5,724 bases of DNA from Rhodospirillales bacterium (GTDB lineage Bacteria; Pseudomonadota; Alphaproteobacteria; Rhodospirillales; Casp-alpha2), in assembly GCA_016187325.1 (NCBI GenBank), contig JACPJY010000090.1, positions 1 through 5,724 on the forward strand, in the 5' to 3' direction. Made by a program: the position numbers and the translations under genes. The notes beneath the pieces are model-generated. The model was not told the origin of the DNA and searched no databases. It worked only from the letters and a program-made list of their open reading frames with translations. Below are positions 5,100 to 5,724 of this stretch, in pieces. Position 1 is the stretch's first letter, and every line of letters begins with the position of its first letter.

Positions 5100-5724
5100 C
5101 CCCCCGCCCCGCGCCTGCGTCGATGACGGTGGAGCTTGGGCCGCGCAGCTACGACATCCTGGTCGGCGGCGGTCTCCTCGCCGATGCCGGCCGGCTGGCA
5201 CGCCCGTTATTGGCCGAGCCGCGGGTCATCGTCGTCACCGACGCCAACGTCGCCGGCCATTGGCTCGCGACCGTCGAGAAGTCGCTCGATGACGCCGGCA
5301 TCGCCCATGACGGCATCGTCCTGGAGGCCGGTGAGCAGACCAAAGACTTCGTCCACTTCGAGCGGCTGACCGGCAGACTCCTCGACGCCCACGCCGAGCG
5401 CACGACGACGCTGATGGCCCTCGGCGGCGGCGTCATCGGCGACATCACCGGCTTTGCCGCCGCGGTGACGCTGCGCGGTATGGACTACATCCAATTGCCG
5501 ACGACGCTGCTGGCGCAAGTCGACAGCGCGGTCGGCGGCAAGACCGCCATCAACGTCCAGCACGGCAAGAACCTGGTCGGCGCCTTCCATCAGCCGCGAC
5601 TGGTGCTCGCCGACACCTCGACGCTCGACACGCTGCCCAAGCGCGAGCTTCGCGCCGGCTACGCCGAGGTGGTCAAGTACGGGGTGCTCGGCGATGCGAA
5701 ATTCTTCGCTTGGCTGGAGAAGAA
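5096..5724 (+). CDS. aroB: 3-dehydroquinate synthase, N-terminal part (partial)
   Basis: The first 209 codons of aroB; the gene runs off the right edge, and the family is usually about 350-390 residues. The enzyme uses NAD and a divalent metal to convert DAHP to 3-dehydroquinate (step 2 of the shikimate pathway). The NAD-binding features seen are VVTDANV (46-52), GEQTK (79-83) and ALGGGVIGD (108-116). Next comes the long conserved stretch with LRGMDYIQLPTTLLAQVDS (126-144), VGGKTAIN (147-153), KNLVGAFHQP and GYAEVVKYG (188-196), whose E191 is the expected metal ligand. The two metal-binding histidines would lie beyond the window. The start is fixed by a good AAGGAG site and the 4-nt ATGA overlap with aroK, which implies co-transcription and coupled translation. 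No lesion is visible in the part seen. Confidence 0.96.
   Translation, partial: MTPRPAPASMTVELGPRSYDILVGGGLLADAGRLARPLLAEPRVIVVTDANVAGHWLATVEKSLDDAGIAHDGIVLEAGEQTKDFVHFERLTGRLLDAHAERTTTLMALGGGVIGDITGFAAAVTLRGMDYIQLPTTLLAQVDSAVGGKTAINVQHGKNLVGAFHQPRLVLADTSTLDTLPKRELRAGYAEVVKYGVLGDAKFFAWLEK

Overview
The window is GC-rich throughout, with codons ending mostly in G or C, and carries ordinary bacterial chromosomal genes. The XerD gene beside aroK-aroB, the style of the TPR protein and of the two unknown genes next to xerD, and several GANTC (CcrM-type) sites all point to an alphaproteobacterium, probably of the Rhodospirillales type. That placement is an inference from protein style and gene order; no rRNA or other marker is present. 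I see no mobile element, CRISPR array, tRNA or rRNA.

Layout. (1) 1-562, plus strand: the C-terminal end of an amidase-signature enzyme, followed 47 nt later by a 59-residue protein with two membrane segments and a strong ribosome binding site. (2) 563-705: a short non-coding stretch with a tandem CCGATTCG repeat and three GANTC sites. (3) 706-1257, plus strand: a three-repeat TPR protein whose ATG sits exactly at the centre of an 18-bp perfect palindrome. (4) 1274-4287, minus strand: a compact three-gene run, read from right to left: a 46-residue single-membrane-segment protein, a 638-residue exported protein of unknown function, and the tyrosine recombinase XerD. The first pair overlap by 20 nt and the second pair are 1 nt apart, so this looks like one transcript. 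It converges on the TPR gene with only 16 nt between the stops. (5) 4288-4538: a divergent control region. (6) 4539-5724, plus strand: aroK (shikimate kinase) and the first 209 codons of aroB (3-dehydroquinate synthase), with an ATGA overlap.

How they work together. AroB and AroK catalyse steps 2 and 5 of the shikimate pathway to chorismate and aromatic amino acids, and their overlap implies coupled translation. XerD would work with an XerC encoded elsewhere to resolve chromosome dimers at dif. The two unknown proteins in the xerD transcript look envelope-located (one membrane-anchored, one exported), and they are the best candidates for undescribed biology here. The amidase and its small membrane partner appear to be a separate unit. 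Nothing in the window looks recently acquired.
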